A DNA stretch of 64,000 bases from Microvirga arvi (GTDB lineage Bacteria; Pseudomonadota; Alphaproteobacteria; Rhizobiales; Beijerinckiaceae). The stretch's first letter is position 1. Every line of letters begins with the position of its first letter. Below are positions 10,802-19,861 of the stretch, piece by piece. The notes under the pieces were generated by a model. That model worked only from the letters and a program-made list of their open reading frames with translations. It was not told the origin of the DNA and searched no databases. Where the stretch lies: positions 1-64,000 of the forward strand of contig NZ_JAFEMD010000015.1 in NCBI RefSeq assembly GCF_016892765.1. Direction: 5' to 3'. Both the position numbers and the translations under genes were made by a program.

Positions 10802-11520
10802 CCGATTCAGCCTTCTCCCTCTGGGTCTATCTTTCGCAGACGCCGCTGCTCTGGCTCGTGGTGACGCTCGGCGCCTATGTGATCGCGGACCGGATCTCGC
10901 TGGCCTTCAAGCGCCATCCTCTGTGCAATCCGGTGCTGATCGCGGTGGTCGCCGTGGCGCTCGTGCTGTGGGCGACCGGCACGTCCTATCCCATCTATTT
11001 CGAGGGCGCGAAGTTCGTTCATTTCCTGCTCGGCCCCGCGACGGTGGCGCTGGCCATCCCGCTCTACGAGAACCGGCACATCGTGCTGCGCTCCATCGTG
11101 CCGATGATGGTGGCGCTCGTGGTCGGCTCGGTGACGGCCATCGTCTCGGCCGTCGCCATCGCGCAGCTCTTCGGCATGCCGGACCCCATCCTCGTCTCGC
11201 TCGCCCCGAAATCCGTCACCGCCCCGGTCGGCATGGGCATCACGGAGGCGCTCGGCGGCGATCCTTCGCTGACCGCGATCCTCATCATGCTGACCGGCGT
11301 GACCGGCTCGATCATGGTCACGCCCCTGATGAACGCCTTGCGCATGAAGGACTGGCGCGCCCGCGGCTTTGCCGTGGGCTTGGCCTCCCACGGCATCGGC
11401 ACCGCACGCGCCTTCCAGGTCAATTCGCTGGCCGGCACCTTTGCCGGCATCGCCATGGGGCTGAATGCGCTGGTGACGGCGCTGCTTCTGCCCTTCGTTC
11501 TGCGGCTGCTGCTGGATTGA
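10798..11520 (+). CDS. LrgB/CidB-family membrane protein
   Basis: 240-residue integral membrane protein with about seven hydrophobic segments and the LrgB hallmarks KSVTAPVGMGITEALGG and ASHGIGTARAF. It is the usual partner of the LrgA-type protein. A longer frame is open upstream, but GTG 10798 (GTGA overlap with the lrgA-like stop) is the sensible start. The stop abuts, without overlap, the stop of the convergent serine hydrolase. Confidence 0.92.
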   Translation: MTDSAFSLWVYLSQTPLLWLVVTLGAYVIADRISLAFKRHPLCNPVLIAVVAVALVLWATGTSYPIYFEGAKFVHFLLGPATVALAIPLYENRHIVLRSIVPMMVALVVGSVTAIVSAVAIAQLFGMPDPILVSLAPKSVTAPVGMGITEALGGDPSLTAILIMLTGVTGSIMVTPLMNALRMKDWRARGFAVGLASHGIGTARAFQVNSLAGTFAGIAMGLNALVTALLLPFVLRLLLD

Positions 11521-12627
11521 TCACGGCATCGGGGTTCGTTTATCGTCCTGTCCGATGCTGCCGGTCGTATCGTCCGGCTTCGCCAGAAGCGCCGGCACGA
11601 TGCCGTCGGCGACGAGGGCGTGAAGCTGCCCAATGTAATTGTCCTCGCGTGACGGCTCGGTCGGATCGGAGGTGATTGTGACGGTCAGCCCGAGGCTCGG
11701 GATCACGTACAGCATCTGCCCGCCGAAGCCCCAGGCGTAATAGGCCGTATGCCCGCGCATGTCCCGGATGAACCAGCCGTAGCCATACCGGTCGCCGGTG
11801 AAGGGCGAGGATGTGCGCGGTGTCCACGACTCGCGAATCCAGCTCTCCGACACCACGCGCCTGCCGTCGATCGTGCCGCCCTGGCGATACAGCTCGCCAA
11901 AACGATGGAGTGCGCGCGGCGAGAGCGCCATCTCGTTGCCGCCGAGATAGATGCCCTGCGGGTCGCGGGTCCAGGGCGCGACGGTGATCTCCAGCGGCTC
12001 GCCGATCCAGTCGCGGGCGAGCTCCAGCGTGCTGCGCTTCGAGGCCGTGGTGAGCGCGGCGGAGAGGAGATGCGTGCTGCCGGTGGAATAGAGCATGCGC
12101 CCGCCGGGCTCATCCACGAACGGCCGCGAGAGCGCGTCGCGCACCCAGTTGCCGCTGCTGATCCAGGCGCCGTAGTTGCGGCCCGAGGTGCGCTCCAGCC
12201 CAGCCTGCATGGAGAGCAGATGCCCGATGGTGATCTGCCTCACGCGCGGATCGGCGTCTGCCGGGACGCTCCGCTCCAGGATCGAGGCCACCGGCTGGCC
12301 CACGCCCAGCAGCACCCCACGCTCGATGGCGATGCCGACGAGGGCCGACATGATGGTCTTGGAGGCCGACTTGATGTTCGTCGACCGCGCGAGTCCGGCC
12401 CCCTTGAACGCCTGTTCCGCCAGGGCGGTCCCGTTGTGGGACACGATGAGCGTGCGGAGATTGGGCAGGCCCTCGGCCCGCTCGACCGTCTCCTCGATCA
12501 GCCGGGCGTCGGGCGTGACAGCCTGGGGCGGGGAGGCGGGGTGAGCGGCCGCACCGAGGCTGCCGACGACCATGAGAACGAGCGCGAATCCGGCGACTCG
12601 GAGGTCGAGGCGGGGGAAGGGAGGCAT
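11521..12627 (-). CDS. Serine hydrolase, beta-lactamase class C-like, exported
   Basis: 368 residues with an N-terminal signal peptide (about residues 1-28). The nucleophile motif SxxK is SASK (about residue 85). The second motif region reads RMLYSTGSTHLLSAAL, with Tyr kept. The third region is GFGGQ in place of KTG. This suits the large beta-lactamase-related family (esterases, D-aminopeptidases, penicillin-binding-like) rather than a true AmpC. It likely acts in the periplasm on an ester or amide substrate that cannot be named from sequence. No partner gene is on the same strand. Confidence 0.88.
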   Translation of the reverse strand: MPPFPRLDLRVAGFALVLMVVGSLGAAAHPASPPQAVTPDARLIEETVERAEGLPNLRTLIVSHNGTALAEQAFKGAGLARSTNIKSASKTIMSALVGIAIERGVLLGVGQPVASILERSVPADADPRVRQITIGHLLSMQAGLERTSGRNYGAWISSGNWVRDALSRPFVDEPGGRMLYSTGSTHLLSAALTTASKRSTLELARDWIGEPLEITVAPWTRDPQGIYLGGNEMALSPRALHRFGELYRQGGTIDGRRVVSESWIRESWTPRTSSPFTGDRYGYGWFIRDMRGHTAYYAWGFGGQMLYVIPSLGLTVTITSDPTEPSREDNYIGQLHALVADGIVPALLAKPDDTTGSIGQDDKRTPMP

Positions 12628-12821
12628 GGCTGGCGGTTATCCTGCTGTCGCCGAACAAGCCTCCAGATGGACCTGCGTTCCGCGGCTACAACCGATCACA
12701 CGCCAATGTGACCCGATGCAAACCATGCACTTACCCATCGTCAGCCCTGCGCCTGCGACATTTGCTCTTAGGAGCCAGATCGCTTATTTGCATCCTACTT
12801 CGTAAATATAAGGCAATCCAC

Positions 12822-14096
12822 ATGATAAGTTCGTGGTTTACCCGCCCGCTCTGGCAGCGGGTCGCGGTGGGCTTTGCCCTTGGCATTCTCGCCGGCGTCC
12901 TCGCCGGGGAGCAGGCGGCAATCTGGTTCAAGCCCCTCGGCGACATCTACCTAAACCTCGTGCGGATGATCGTGATCCCGCTCGTGTTCTTCACCATCAC
13001 CTCCAGCGTGGCGAAGCTCGCGGAGGCCGGCAACGTGGCGCGCTTGGGCTTGCGCACCCTGTTCTGGTTCGTCGCGACCTCGACGATCGCCGTGCTCGTC
13101 GGCATCGCGTTCGGCCACTTGATCGACCCGGGCATCGGCTTGTCGAACCTGCCGCTCGGCGAAGTGAAGCCGCGCACCATCCCGACGCCGCTCGAGGTGC
13201 TGATCGGCATCGTGCCGACCAACCCGATCAAGGCCATGGCCGACACCAACGTGCTGCAGGTGCTGTTCTTCGCAGGCATCGTCGGCGCGGCGCTCGTCTC
13301 GCTCGGCGAGAAGACCGCAGGCATCCGCAGCCTCGTCGATCAGGGCGCCACGCTCGTGTTCCGCATCACCCGCTGGGTGCTGCAGCTCACGCCCATCGGC
13401 ACCTTCGGCCTGATCGCCTGGGTCGTCGGTCGCTACGGTCTGTCCTCGCTGCTGCCGCTCGGCAAATTCATCGCGGCCATGTATCTCGCCTGCCTGTTCC
13501 ACATCATCGTGGTCTATGGCGGCCTGCTGAAGCTGCATGGACTGAAGGTGGGCCGCTTCTTCCGCGGTGCTGCGCCGGCCATGCAGATGGCCTTCGCCAC
13601 CTCGTCGAGTCTCGCCACGTTGCCGATGTCCCTGCGCGTCGCGGTCGAGAAGCTCGGCGTGCCGCAGAGCTATGCAAGCTTCGCGGTTCCCCTCGGCGCC
13701 AACGTGAAGATGGACGGCTGCGGCGCGATCTATCCCGCCATCGCGTCGATCTTCATCGCGCAGTATTTCGGGCTCGATCTTTCGCTCACGCAGTATGTCC
13801 TGATTGGTCTTACCGCGGTGCTCGGTTCGCTCGGCACCGCCGGCGTGCCCGGCACCTCCATCGTGATGCTGACGCTCACCTTGAGCACCGCCGGCCTGCC
13901 GCTGGAAGGCATCGGCTACATCATCGCCATCGACCGCGTGGTCGACATGATGCGCACCATGACGAACGTCACCGGGCAGGTGCTCGTGCCGGTGCTCGTG
14001 GCGAAGGAGGAGGGCGTCCTCGACCAGGCCGTCTATGACGGCGCTGTCGAAACGCACGCCCCGGTCGGCGAGGCGGTTCTCGTCGCGGCTGAGTAA
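12822..14096 (+). CDS. Dicarboxylate/amino acid:cation symporter (DAACS family)
   Basis: 424-residue multi-spanning membrane carrier. It has the serine-rich re-entrant loop SSSLATLPMSLRVAVEKLG and the NxMDG-type motif PLGANVKMDGCGA, both hallmarks of the GltP/DctA family that takes up glutamate, aspartate or C4-dicarboxylates with H+ or Na+. The start is ATG 12822 with AAGG about 9 bases upstream; the open frame extends further back but codes nothing family-like. Substrate (dicarboxylate or acidic amino acid) is not decided. It ends at a bidirectional terminator shared with the convergent CAP-RTX gene. Confidence 0.93.
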   Translation: MISSWFTRPLWQRVAVGFALGILAGVLAGEQAAIWFKPLGDIYLNLVRMIVIPLVFFTITSSVAKLAEAGNVARLGLRTLFWFVATSTIAVLVGIAFGHLIDPGIGLSNLPLGEVKPRTIPTPLEVLIGIVPTNPIKAMADTNVLQVLFFAGIVGAALVSLGEKTAGIRSLVDQGATLVFRITRWVLQLTPIGTFGLIAWVVGRYGLSSLLPLGKFIAAMYLACLFHIIVVYGGLLKLHGLKVGRFFRGAAPAMQMAFATSSSLATLPMSLRVAVEKLGVPQSYASFAVPLGANVKMDGCGAIYPAIASIFIAQYFGLDLSLTQYVLIGLTAVLGSLGTAGVPGTSIVMLTLTLSTAGLPLEGIGYIIAIDRVVDMMRTMTNVTGQVLVPVLVAKEEGVLDQAVYDGAVETHAPVGEAVLVAAE

Positions 14097-14117
14097 GGGC
14101 TGCAGCGGCTGACAACG

Positions 14118-14147
14118 AAAAAGGCGGGCCGTTGAGCCCGCCTTTTT
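14118..14147. terminator. Bidirectional intrinsic terminator
   Basis: GGCGGGC / GCCCGCC stem with a 6-base loop, preceded by AAAAA and followed by TTTTT, placed between the convergent symporter and CAP-RTX genes. It can serve both strands. Confidence 0.92.
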
Positions 14148-14166
14148 ATTGGCCTGAGCGATGCGC

Positions 14167-15372
14167 TCAGAACAGGAAGTCCGAGGCGCCGATCAGCGAG
14201 ACCTTCACGTTGAGCAGCGCGATCGACTGGCCATCCGCTTTGATGATCACGTCATCGGCCACGCCGTCGCCGTCGCCATGACCTCGGGCAATACTGAGTT
14301 CACCGAAGCTCAGGCCGTTGCCGCGCAGGTCGATGCGGTCGACGCCGTTCCTGAAGTCGGTGATCTTGTCGGCGCCCCACTTGCCGGTGAAGCGGAAGCT
14401 GTCCGCATCGGAACCGCCGGTAAGCGTGTCGTTGCCGCTGCTCCCGTTGAGCCTGTCTTTGCCGCTATCCCCATAGAGCCGGTCATTGCCGCTGTCGCCC
14501 GCGAGCGCGTCGCTGCCGGTGCCGCCGTAAAGCTTGTCGTTGCCGGATTTGCCGTAGAGCTTATCGTTGCCGCCCAGGCCCTTGATCGTGTTGGCGGCCG
14601 AGGTGCCGGAGAGCGTATTGGCGGCCGCCGTGCCGTTGATCGTGCCGCTGCTGGTCGTGCCCCCGGCCGGATCGATGAGATCGAGCTTCACGTTCGAGGA
14701 TCCGACAGCCACCTGCTTGGTCACCGGGGAGTAACCGCCGCCAGAGAAGGTCACCGTGTAAGTGCCTGCCGTCAGGGCCAGGCTGTAGCCGCCTGCGCCT
14801 TCCGTGATGGCAGTATACCTGGCTCCGGTCGAGCTCACGGCCGTCACCGTGAGGCCGCCAAGCCCTTCACCGATATCATAGAACCGGTCGCCGTCCTTGT
14901 CGTCCATGGTGACGCCGGTCAGGAAGGTCTTGGTGCCGGAGCGGGCGAAGTTCTGGGTGACGAAGGCCGCGTCCCAGGTCAGGTAGCCGCCGGTCTGGAA
15001 GCCGACGCCGATCTCCTGATAGCTGCCGTTGAGGATGTTGGCCTTGTGGCCCGGGCTGTTCATCAGGTTGGTGTGCAGGAGCTCCACCTCGTCCTGGAGG
15101 CCCGCAGGAGACCGCAGGCTGGCCCAGGCGATATTTTCCGCCGAGGCCCACGATCCGGTGAAGCTGTAGCCTGCCTTGACCATGCGCTCGTGCGGAGAGG
15201 AGCCGCTGAGCCCCGTGTGGTCGAAGACATCGGCCGAGATCATCCAGCTGCTATGCGCGTCCGCCGAATCGTTGAGGTTGCCGTTGAACGCGAGCGGCTG
15301 GGCTCCGGTCTTCGCGCGCTCCCGATTCACCAGCTCGAGCATCAGCTGCTCGTATGACGTGGCCTGAGACAT
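14167..15372 (-). CDS. CAP-domain protein with RTX calcium-binding repeats
   Basis: 401 residues in three parts. Residues 7-143 form a CAP/SCP domain (ELVNRERAKTGAQPL, then DHTGLSG, AENIAWAS, MNSPGHKANIL), the fold of PR-1-like proteins and bacterial YkwD. Residues 150-232 look like an Ig-like or carboxypeptidase-regulatory-like domain (DKDGDRFYDIGEGLGGLTV, then AGTYTVTFSG). Residues 262-325 hold RTX nonapeptides (GGNDKLYG, SGNDRLYG, SGNDTLTGG). There is no Sec signal peptide; RTX repeats and a C-terminal hydrophobic tail ending in DFLF point to type I secretion. A type I exporter is not in the window. The ribosome site AAGGGG precedes the start. Confidence 0.93.
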   Translation of the reverse strand: MSQATSYEQLMLELVNRERAKTGAQPLAFNGNLNDSADAHSSWMISADVFDHTGLSGSSPHERMVKAGYSFTGSWASAENIAWASLRSPAGLQDEVELLHTNLMNSPGHKANILNGSYQEIGVGFQTGGYLTWDAAFVTQNFARSGTKTFLTGVTMDDKDGDRFYDIGEGLGGLTVTAVSSTGARYTAITEGAGGYSLALTAGTYTVTFSGGGYSPVTKQVAVGSSNVKLDLIDPAGGTTSSGTINGTAAANTLSGTSAANTIKGLGGNDKLYGKSGNDKLYGGTGSDALAGDSGNDRLYGDSGKDRLNGSSGNDTLTGGSDADSFRFTGKWGADKITDFRNGVDRIDLRGNGLSFGELSIARGHGDGDGVADDVIIKADGQSIALLNVKVSLIGASDFLF

Positions 15373-15651
15373 GAAATACCCCTTGTTTCTTATGAACGTT
15401 CCCGATTGCCGGGCTTATTGCTTGGTTTGTTGCATTAAATCCCAAATGGGAAAAAGTTGTGACCTCGATGACATTTTGTTTCAACTGCCAGACGTGCTCC
15501 GCAGGAACGGGAACTCTGCCCCGCCTAGGCCGTAGCCCTGGATTGCAGCATCGGAAGGGGATCGGCGTCCAGTTCTGGTCTATAGGAAGCTTGGAAACGC
15601 CGCCCGGAAGGGGCAAGCCTGAAGGCTTGAACCGATAACAAAGAACGCTCG

Positions 15652-16872
15652 ATGGACACCAAATCACCTGTCATGCCCGCTGCATCCCTCCAGACCCAGG
15701 CGGAGAGGGTCGCGGTCCCGATCCTCGCCGCCATCAGCGTGTCCCATCTGCTGAACGACCTGATCCAGTCGCTGCTTCCGGCGATCTACCCGATCCTGAA
15801 GGCCAATTACCGCCTCGACTTCGGCCAGATCGGCCTGCTGACGCTCACCTTCCAGATGAGCGCATCGCTGCTGCAGCCACTGGTCGGCACCTTTACGGAC
15901 CGCAGGCCGCAGCCCTTCTCGCTCGTGGTCGGCATGGGCTTCACCCTGATCGGGCTGCTGACGCTCTCGCAGGCCCATTCCTATCCGATGCTGCTTCTCG
16001 GTGCGGCCCTCGTCGGCATGGGATCCTCGGTCTTCCATCCGGAATCCTCCCGCGTCGCCCGCATGGCGTCGGGCGGACGGCACGGGCTGGCGCAATCGGT
16101 GTTCCAGGTCGGCGGCAATGCGGGCACGGCTTTGGGGCCGCTGCTCGCGGCCTTCATCGTGGTGCCCTTCGGACAGGGCAGCATCGCCTGGTTCTCCGCA
16201 GTGGCGCTTCTGGCGATGCTGATCCTGTTCTCAGTCGGCCGCTGGTACCAGGCCAAGCTCGTGGAGCTGAAGGCAAAGCCGAAAGCGGTGCAGAGGATGT
16301 CTTCGCTGCCGCGCAAGCGCATCATGATGTCGATCACGATCCTGATGCTGCTGGTCTTCTCGAAGAACTTCTACATGGCGGGACTCACCAGCTACTACAC
16401 CTTCTACCTGATCTCGAAGTTTCAGGTGTCGGTGCAGGATGCGCAGGTCTACCTGTTCATCTTCCTCGGGGCCGTGGCGGCGGGCACGCTTCTCGGCGGC
16501 CCTGTCGGCGACCGGATCGGACGCCGCTACGTGATCTGGATCTCGATCCTCGGCGTCCTGCCCTTCACGCTCCTGCTGCCCTATTCCAATCTGTTCTGGA
16601 CGGCGGTGCTGAGCGTCATCATCGGTCTGGTGCTGGCCTCCGCCTTCTCGGCCATCCTCGTCTATGCGATAGAGCTCGTGCCGGGCCGCGTGGGCACGAT
16701 CGCCGGCCTGTTCTTTGGCTTGTCCTTCGGCATGGGCGGCCTCGGCGCCGCTGCGCTGGGACAGCTTGCCGACATGACGAGCATCGAGACCGTCTACAAG
16801 GTGTGCTCGTTCCTGCCGGCGATCGGGCTTCTCGCCTATTTCCTGCCGAAGATCGAGAAGGCGCGCCTCTAA
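15652..16872 (+). CDS. MFS transporter, fosmidomycin-resistance (Fsr)-like
   Basis: 406-residue, 12-helix transporter. The start HLLNDLIQSLLPAIYPILK, the loop GTFTDRRPQPF and the passage GSSVFHPESSRVARMASGG are typical of the Fsr/FosR branch of the major facilitator superfamily, which exports fosmidomycin and other small toxic compounds in E. coli. Substrate here is unknown. It stands alone, followed by a cluster of extragenic inverted repeats. Confidence 0.9.
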   Translation: MDTKSPVMPAASLQTQAERVAVPILAAISVSHLLNDLIQSLLPAIYPILKANYRLDFGQIGLLTLTFQMSASLLQPLVGTFTDRRPQPFSLVVGMGFTLIGLLTLSQAHSYPMLLLGAALVGMGSSVFHPESSRVARMASGGRHGLAQSVFQVGGNAGTALGPLLAAFIVVPFGQGSIAWFSAVALLAMLILFSVGRWYQAKLVELKAKPKAVQRMSSLPRKRIMMSITILMLLVFSKNFYMAGLTSYYTFYLISKFQVSVQDAQVYLFIFLGAVAAGTLLGGPVGDRIGRRYVIWISILGVLPFTLLLPYSNLFWTAVLSVIIGLVLASAFSAILVYAIELVPGRVGTIAGLFFGLSFGMGGLGAAALGQLADMTSIETVYKVCSFLPAIGLLAYFLPKIEKARL

Positions 16873-16930
16873 GTTTCCGCATCGATTCCCGGACTTCCTC
16901 AAAGTCTGTCCCAAAAAGGTTGGCGGGATT

Positions 16931-17166
16931 CCCTCCCCCTTGCGGGGAGGGATTAAGGGTGGGGGTCGCAAAGTCGGAGCGCTGCTCATGATGAGTACAG
17001 GCAATGCTCTCTACCTCGTCATCACCGGCCTTGTGCCGGTGATCCCGATCGGAAAAGCACTGAGCCCCACCGTATCGGGATGGCCGGGACAAGCCCGGCC
17101 ATGACGGAGACGTCTCATCCGGTCGCACCACCCCCACCCCTGCCCCTCCCCGCAAGGGGGAGGGGA
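16931..17166. repeat. Nested extragenic inverted repeats
   Basis: Two layers of inverted repeat fill the gap between the convergent MFS and PEP-mutase-like genes. The inner pair, 17017-17049 and 17074-17106, are imperfect reverse complements (CGTCATCACCGGCC... versus ...GGCCGGGC...ATGACG), each itself a stem-loop. The outer pair, 16931-16966 and 17127-17166, read CCCTCCCC...GGGTGGGGGT and its near complement. Such structures are typical of dispersed repeats in rhizobial and methylobacterial genomes; whether this unit recurs elsewhere cannot be seen here. Confidence 0.8.
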
Positions 17167-17186
17167 AAGCAGCCCAAGGCGGCACC

Positions 17187-17951
17187 TCAGAGCAGGGCTG
17201 CCCTCGCGGCGCTTTCCAACGCCTTCATCATCATCCGGTACGGTCCGGGTCCATGGCTGATGCGGGCGACACCGAGTTCAGCAAGCCGCACCGCGGATGG
17301 CGCCGAGGCGCTCGCCATGATGTTCACCGGCAGGGGCGAGCCCTCGACGACGCGCGCAATGAGCTTCTCATCGACGAGCCCCGGCACGAACAGCCCGTCC
17401 GCGCCGGCATCGGCATAGGTGCGGGCACGCTGGAGAGCTTCTTCGACGAGGCCTTCATGCATATCCGACGAGGCAGCGAGGAACACGTCGGTGCGTGCGT
17501 TCAGGAACGCAGGAATGCCCAGCCTTTCGGCTGCGTTCCGCGCACTCTTGAGCCGGGAGGCCTGATCTGCCGCCATGCGCAACGGGCCGGTCTCGCGAGA
17601 ACTATCCTCGAGGTTGCAGCCGATGGCGCCGACCTGCAGCGCACGGGCGACGGTGGCACCGACGTCCTCAGGCGTGGTCCCGTATCCGCTTTCCAGATCG
17701 ATCGTCACCGGAAGACCGGTCGCGGTCACGATGCGCTCCAGGTTGGAGAGGGCGAGATCGAACGGCATGTGCTCGCCGTCGTCGAAGCCATGCGCTGCCG
17801 CAACCGACCAGCTGCCGGTCGCAATCGCCTTCGCGCCGCTCGCCGTAACGGCTTTGGCGCTGCCGGCATCCCAGGCATTGAACAGGATGATCGGACGGCC
17901 CGGAACGTGGAGCGCCTTGAACGTTTGAGCCTTCGTCTTCTGATCGGACAT
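17187..17951 (-). CDS. Isocitrate lyase/PEP mutase family protein
   Basis: 254-residue TIM-barrel enzyme. Family features are the start ILFNAWDAGSAKA, the metal site region TIDLESGYG, GCNLEDS and FLNARTDVFL. It belongs to the PEP mutase/ICL superfamily (C-C or P-C bond lyases such as oxaloacetate decarboxylase, methylisocitrate lyase-like, phosphonomutase) but lacks the KKCGH motif of isocitrate lyase. The exact reaction is unknown. It starts 8 bases after the ada stop on the same strand, with GAGGTGAG before the ATG, so it is probably co-transcribed with ada. Confidence 0.9.
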   Translation of the reverse strand: MSDQKTKAQTFKALHVPGRPIILFNAWDAGSAKAVTASGAKAIATGSWSVAAAHGFDDGEHMPFDLALSNLERIVTATGLPVTIDLESGYGTTPEDVGATVARALQVGAIGCNLEDSSRETGPLRMAADQASRLKSARNAAERLGIPAFLNARTDVFLAASSDMHEGLVEEALQRARTYADAGADGLFVPGLVDEKLIARVVEGSPLPVNIMASASAPSAVRLAELGVARISHGPGPYRMMMKALESAARAALL

Positions 17952-17959
17952 GTCTCACC

Positions 17960-19021
17960 TCAGGTTTGCTGTTGTTCTGCTGCCATACGGCGCTCGTGTT
18001 CGAGCAGCCATTGCTTGCGCCAGATCATTCCGCCGTAGCCGGTCATCGACCCGTCGGCGCCGATGACACGATGGCAGGGAACGATGATGGCTACCTGATT
18101 GGCGCCATTCGCCCGCGCGATGGCTCGCACGGCATCGGGACGGCCCATCACACGGGCGAGTTTGCTATAGCTGCGCGTCTGCCCCAACGGGATGTGACGC
18201 AGCGCATCCCAGACGCCGGCCTCGAACGCGGTGCCCTCCTGGACGACCGGGATATCGAATGAGGGCAGGCGGCCGGAGAAGTATTGTGCCACCTGATCGG
18301 CGAGCCTGTCGAGCATCGGATGCTGCCCGAAGCTGATCGGTCCCGTGCGTTCGCGCAGGCGCCTGATCTCGTTCGGGAGCGCTTTCCGTTCGGCAAATTC
18401 GAGCAGGTGCACCCCCGCATCGTCCACCACGGCCAGCATCGCGCCGATGGGCGTGTCGAGCCATTGCGCCGTGAGGATGGAGCGCGTCGCCAACCGGATC
18501 GGCGCGTCGCCGATGAGCCTGCTGATGGCGTCGCGAAAGCCGCTGCCGGATTCATAGCCGGCATCGAGTTGAGCCTCCATGACGGAGCCTCCCTGCTGCA
18601 GGGTGCCGATGGCGAGACCCAGCCGCTGCGACCGGGCATATTGCGTGAAGGTGATGCCGTACTCGCGCTGGAAGGCGCGGCGCACGGTGGAGGGATCGTA
18701 GCCCAGGGCCTTCAGGTCTCCCGCACTCCACCGCCTGTCGGGCTCCGCCTTGATCCTGTCCTTCAGAGACTGGAGAGCTCCGCTCGTGGGCGGCTTGATG
18801 TCGAGAGGCTTGCAGCGCAGGCAGGGGCGAAAGCCCGCCTCCTGGGCGGCGTCCCTGCAGGCAAAGAACACGACGTTGTCGCGCTTCGGCTTACGGGCCG
18901 GGCAGGTCAGGCGGCAGAAGATGCCTGTCGTCCTCACGCCCACATAGGCAAACCCCTCGTAAGAGGGATCGCGGGCGATGAGAGCGGCAAAGAGGGTGTC
19001 GTCGTCACGAAGCATGGGCAT
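17960..19021 (-). CDS. ada: Ada: methylation-responsive regulator / O6-methylguanine-DNA methyltransferase
   Basis: 353-residue bifunctional protein. The N-terminal metal-binding domain has the four Cys (GIFCRLTCPARKPK and FRPCLRCKP); the first is the methyl-phosphotriester acceptor. A central AraC-type HTH (about residues 95-180) follows, and the C-terminal methyltransferase domain carries the active-site motif IIVPCHRVIGADGSMTGYGG. It repairs alkylated DNA and, once methylated, activates its own regulon. ATG at 19021 or 19015 (MLRDDDTLF). It heads a two-gene run with the PEP-mutase-like gene. Confidence 0.96.
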   Translation of the reverse strand: MPMLRDDDTLFAALIARDPSYEGFAYVGVRTTGIFCRLTCPARKPKRDNVVFFACRDAAQEAGFRPCLRCKPLDIKPPTSGALQSLKDRIKAEPDRRWSAGDLKALGYDPSTVRRAFQREYGITFTQYARSQRLGLAIGTLQQGGSVMEAQLDAGYESGSGFRDAISRLIGDAPIRLATRSILTAQWLDTPIGAMLAVVDDAGVHLLEFAERKALPNEIRRLRERTGPISFGQHPMLDRLADQVAQYFSGRLPSFDIPVVQEGTAFEAGVWDALRHIPLGQTRSYSKLARVMGRPDAVRAIARANGANQVAIIVPCHRVIGADGSMTGYGGMIWRKQWLLEHERRMAAEQQQT

Positions 19022-19100
19022 GACGATGTTCTAGCGCAGAGCTTAAGCCCGTGTCGCCGGAAACGAGGCGTATATTTTTCTTTTGCCGCGCCTAATGCCT

Positions 19101-19721
19101 CTACTGCCACGCATAGTTGAAGCTGATGCTGATGCGTTCGCTCTCGGCCTCGTTGAGCGGCACCTCGTGGCGCAGCCAGCTCTCCCACAGCAGCACCGTG
19201 CCAGGGGACGGCTTCATATAGGCGAACTGCCGGTTTTCCGGCTTGGCCTTGGCCTTGCGCGGTGGGGCTGCCATCATGAAGCCGAGGCGCGGGTCCTCGA
19301 GCTTGAGCGCGCTCGCCCCATCCGGGATGGTCACGTAATAGGTGCCGCTGATCACCGAATGCGGGTGGATGTGCGAGCTGTGGATGCCGCCGGGAGGCAG
19401 GATGTTGATCCAGATGCTGTCCATGACGAGCTTGCGGCCCTGGAGGTCATATTCCAGCTCCTTGGCGAAGGCCGCCACGTGCTTGTCGACCTCCTTCAAA
19501 AGGTCGCCGAAGACCGGAACGCGCCAGGGCAGGTCGTTGAGCGAGGCATAGGACGTATAGCCCGGATAGCCGTGCTTGGCGCACCAGCGCTGCCCGGCCT
19601 CGTCGTCCTCGGCGATGGACAGGGAGGCGGCCTCCAGCTCCCGATTGCGAAGCTCGGCCTTGGTGCCGGTCAGCTCGGCACGGTAGACTTTGGTGACGAA
19701 AAGCGTATCGATGCTTACCAT
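19101..19721 (-). CDS. TIGR02466-type putative 2OG-Fe(II) oxygenase
   Basis: 206 residues. The HxH-type metal block SSHIHPHSVISGTYYVT, the distal His in ESWLRHEVPLNEAESERISI and the closing FNYAW fit the TIGR02466 family, a jelly-roll 2-oxoglutarate/Fe(II) dioxygenase relative of unknown substrate. The Arg in SERISISF is the expected 2-oxoglutarate carboxylate ligand. It is monocistronic, between ada and the divergent cyclase gene. Confidence 0.85.
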   Translation of the reverse strand: MVSIDTLFVTKVYRAELTGTKAELRNRELEAASLSIAEDDEAGQRWCAKHGYPGYTSYASLNDLPWRVPVFGDLLKEVDKHVAAFAKELEYDLQGRKLVMDSIWINILPPGGIHSSHIHPHSVISGTYYVTIPDGASALKLEDPRLGFMMAAPPRKAKAKPENRQFAYMKPSPGTVLLWESWLRHEVPLNEAESERISISFNYAWQ

Positions 19722-19861
19722 GGATCGGCTCTATTACGGGGGCTGCCGTCTGTCAAAATGATTGGCTGCAAAATGATTGCCCGATTGAGACACAAATCAG
19801 CTTTTCCCGGCGAATGCCCCCGCGACTTGAACGTTTGGCACTGACAACACACCTTGGCCTT

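Noticed and set aside
16931..17166. CRISPR-like or IS terminal repeats
   Set aside because: There are only nested single inverted repeats, no regular spacers and no transposase.
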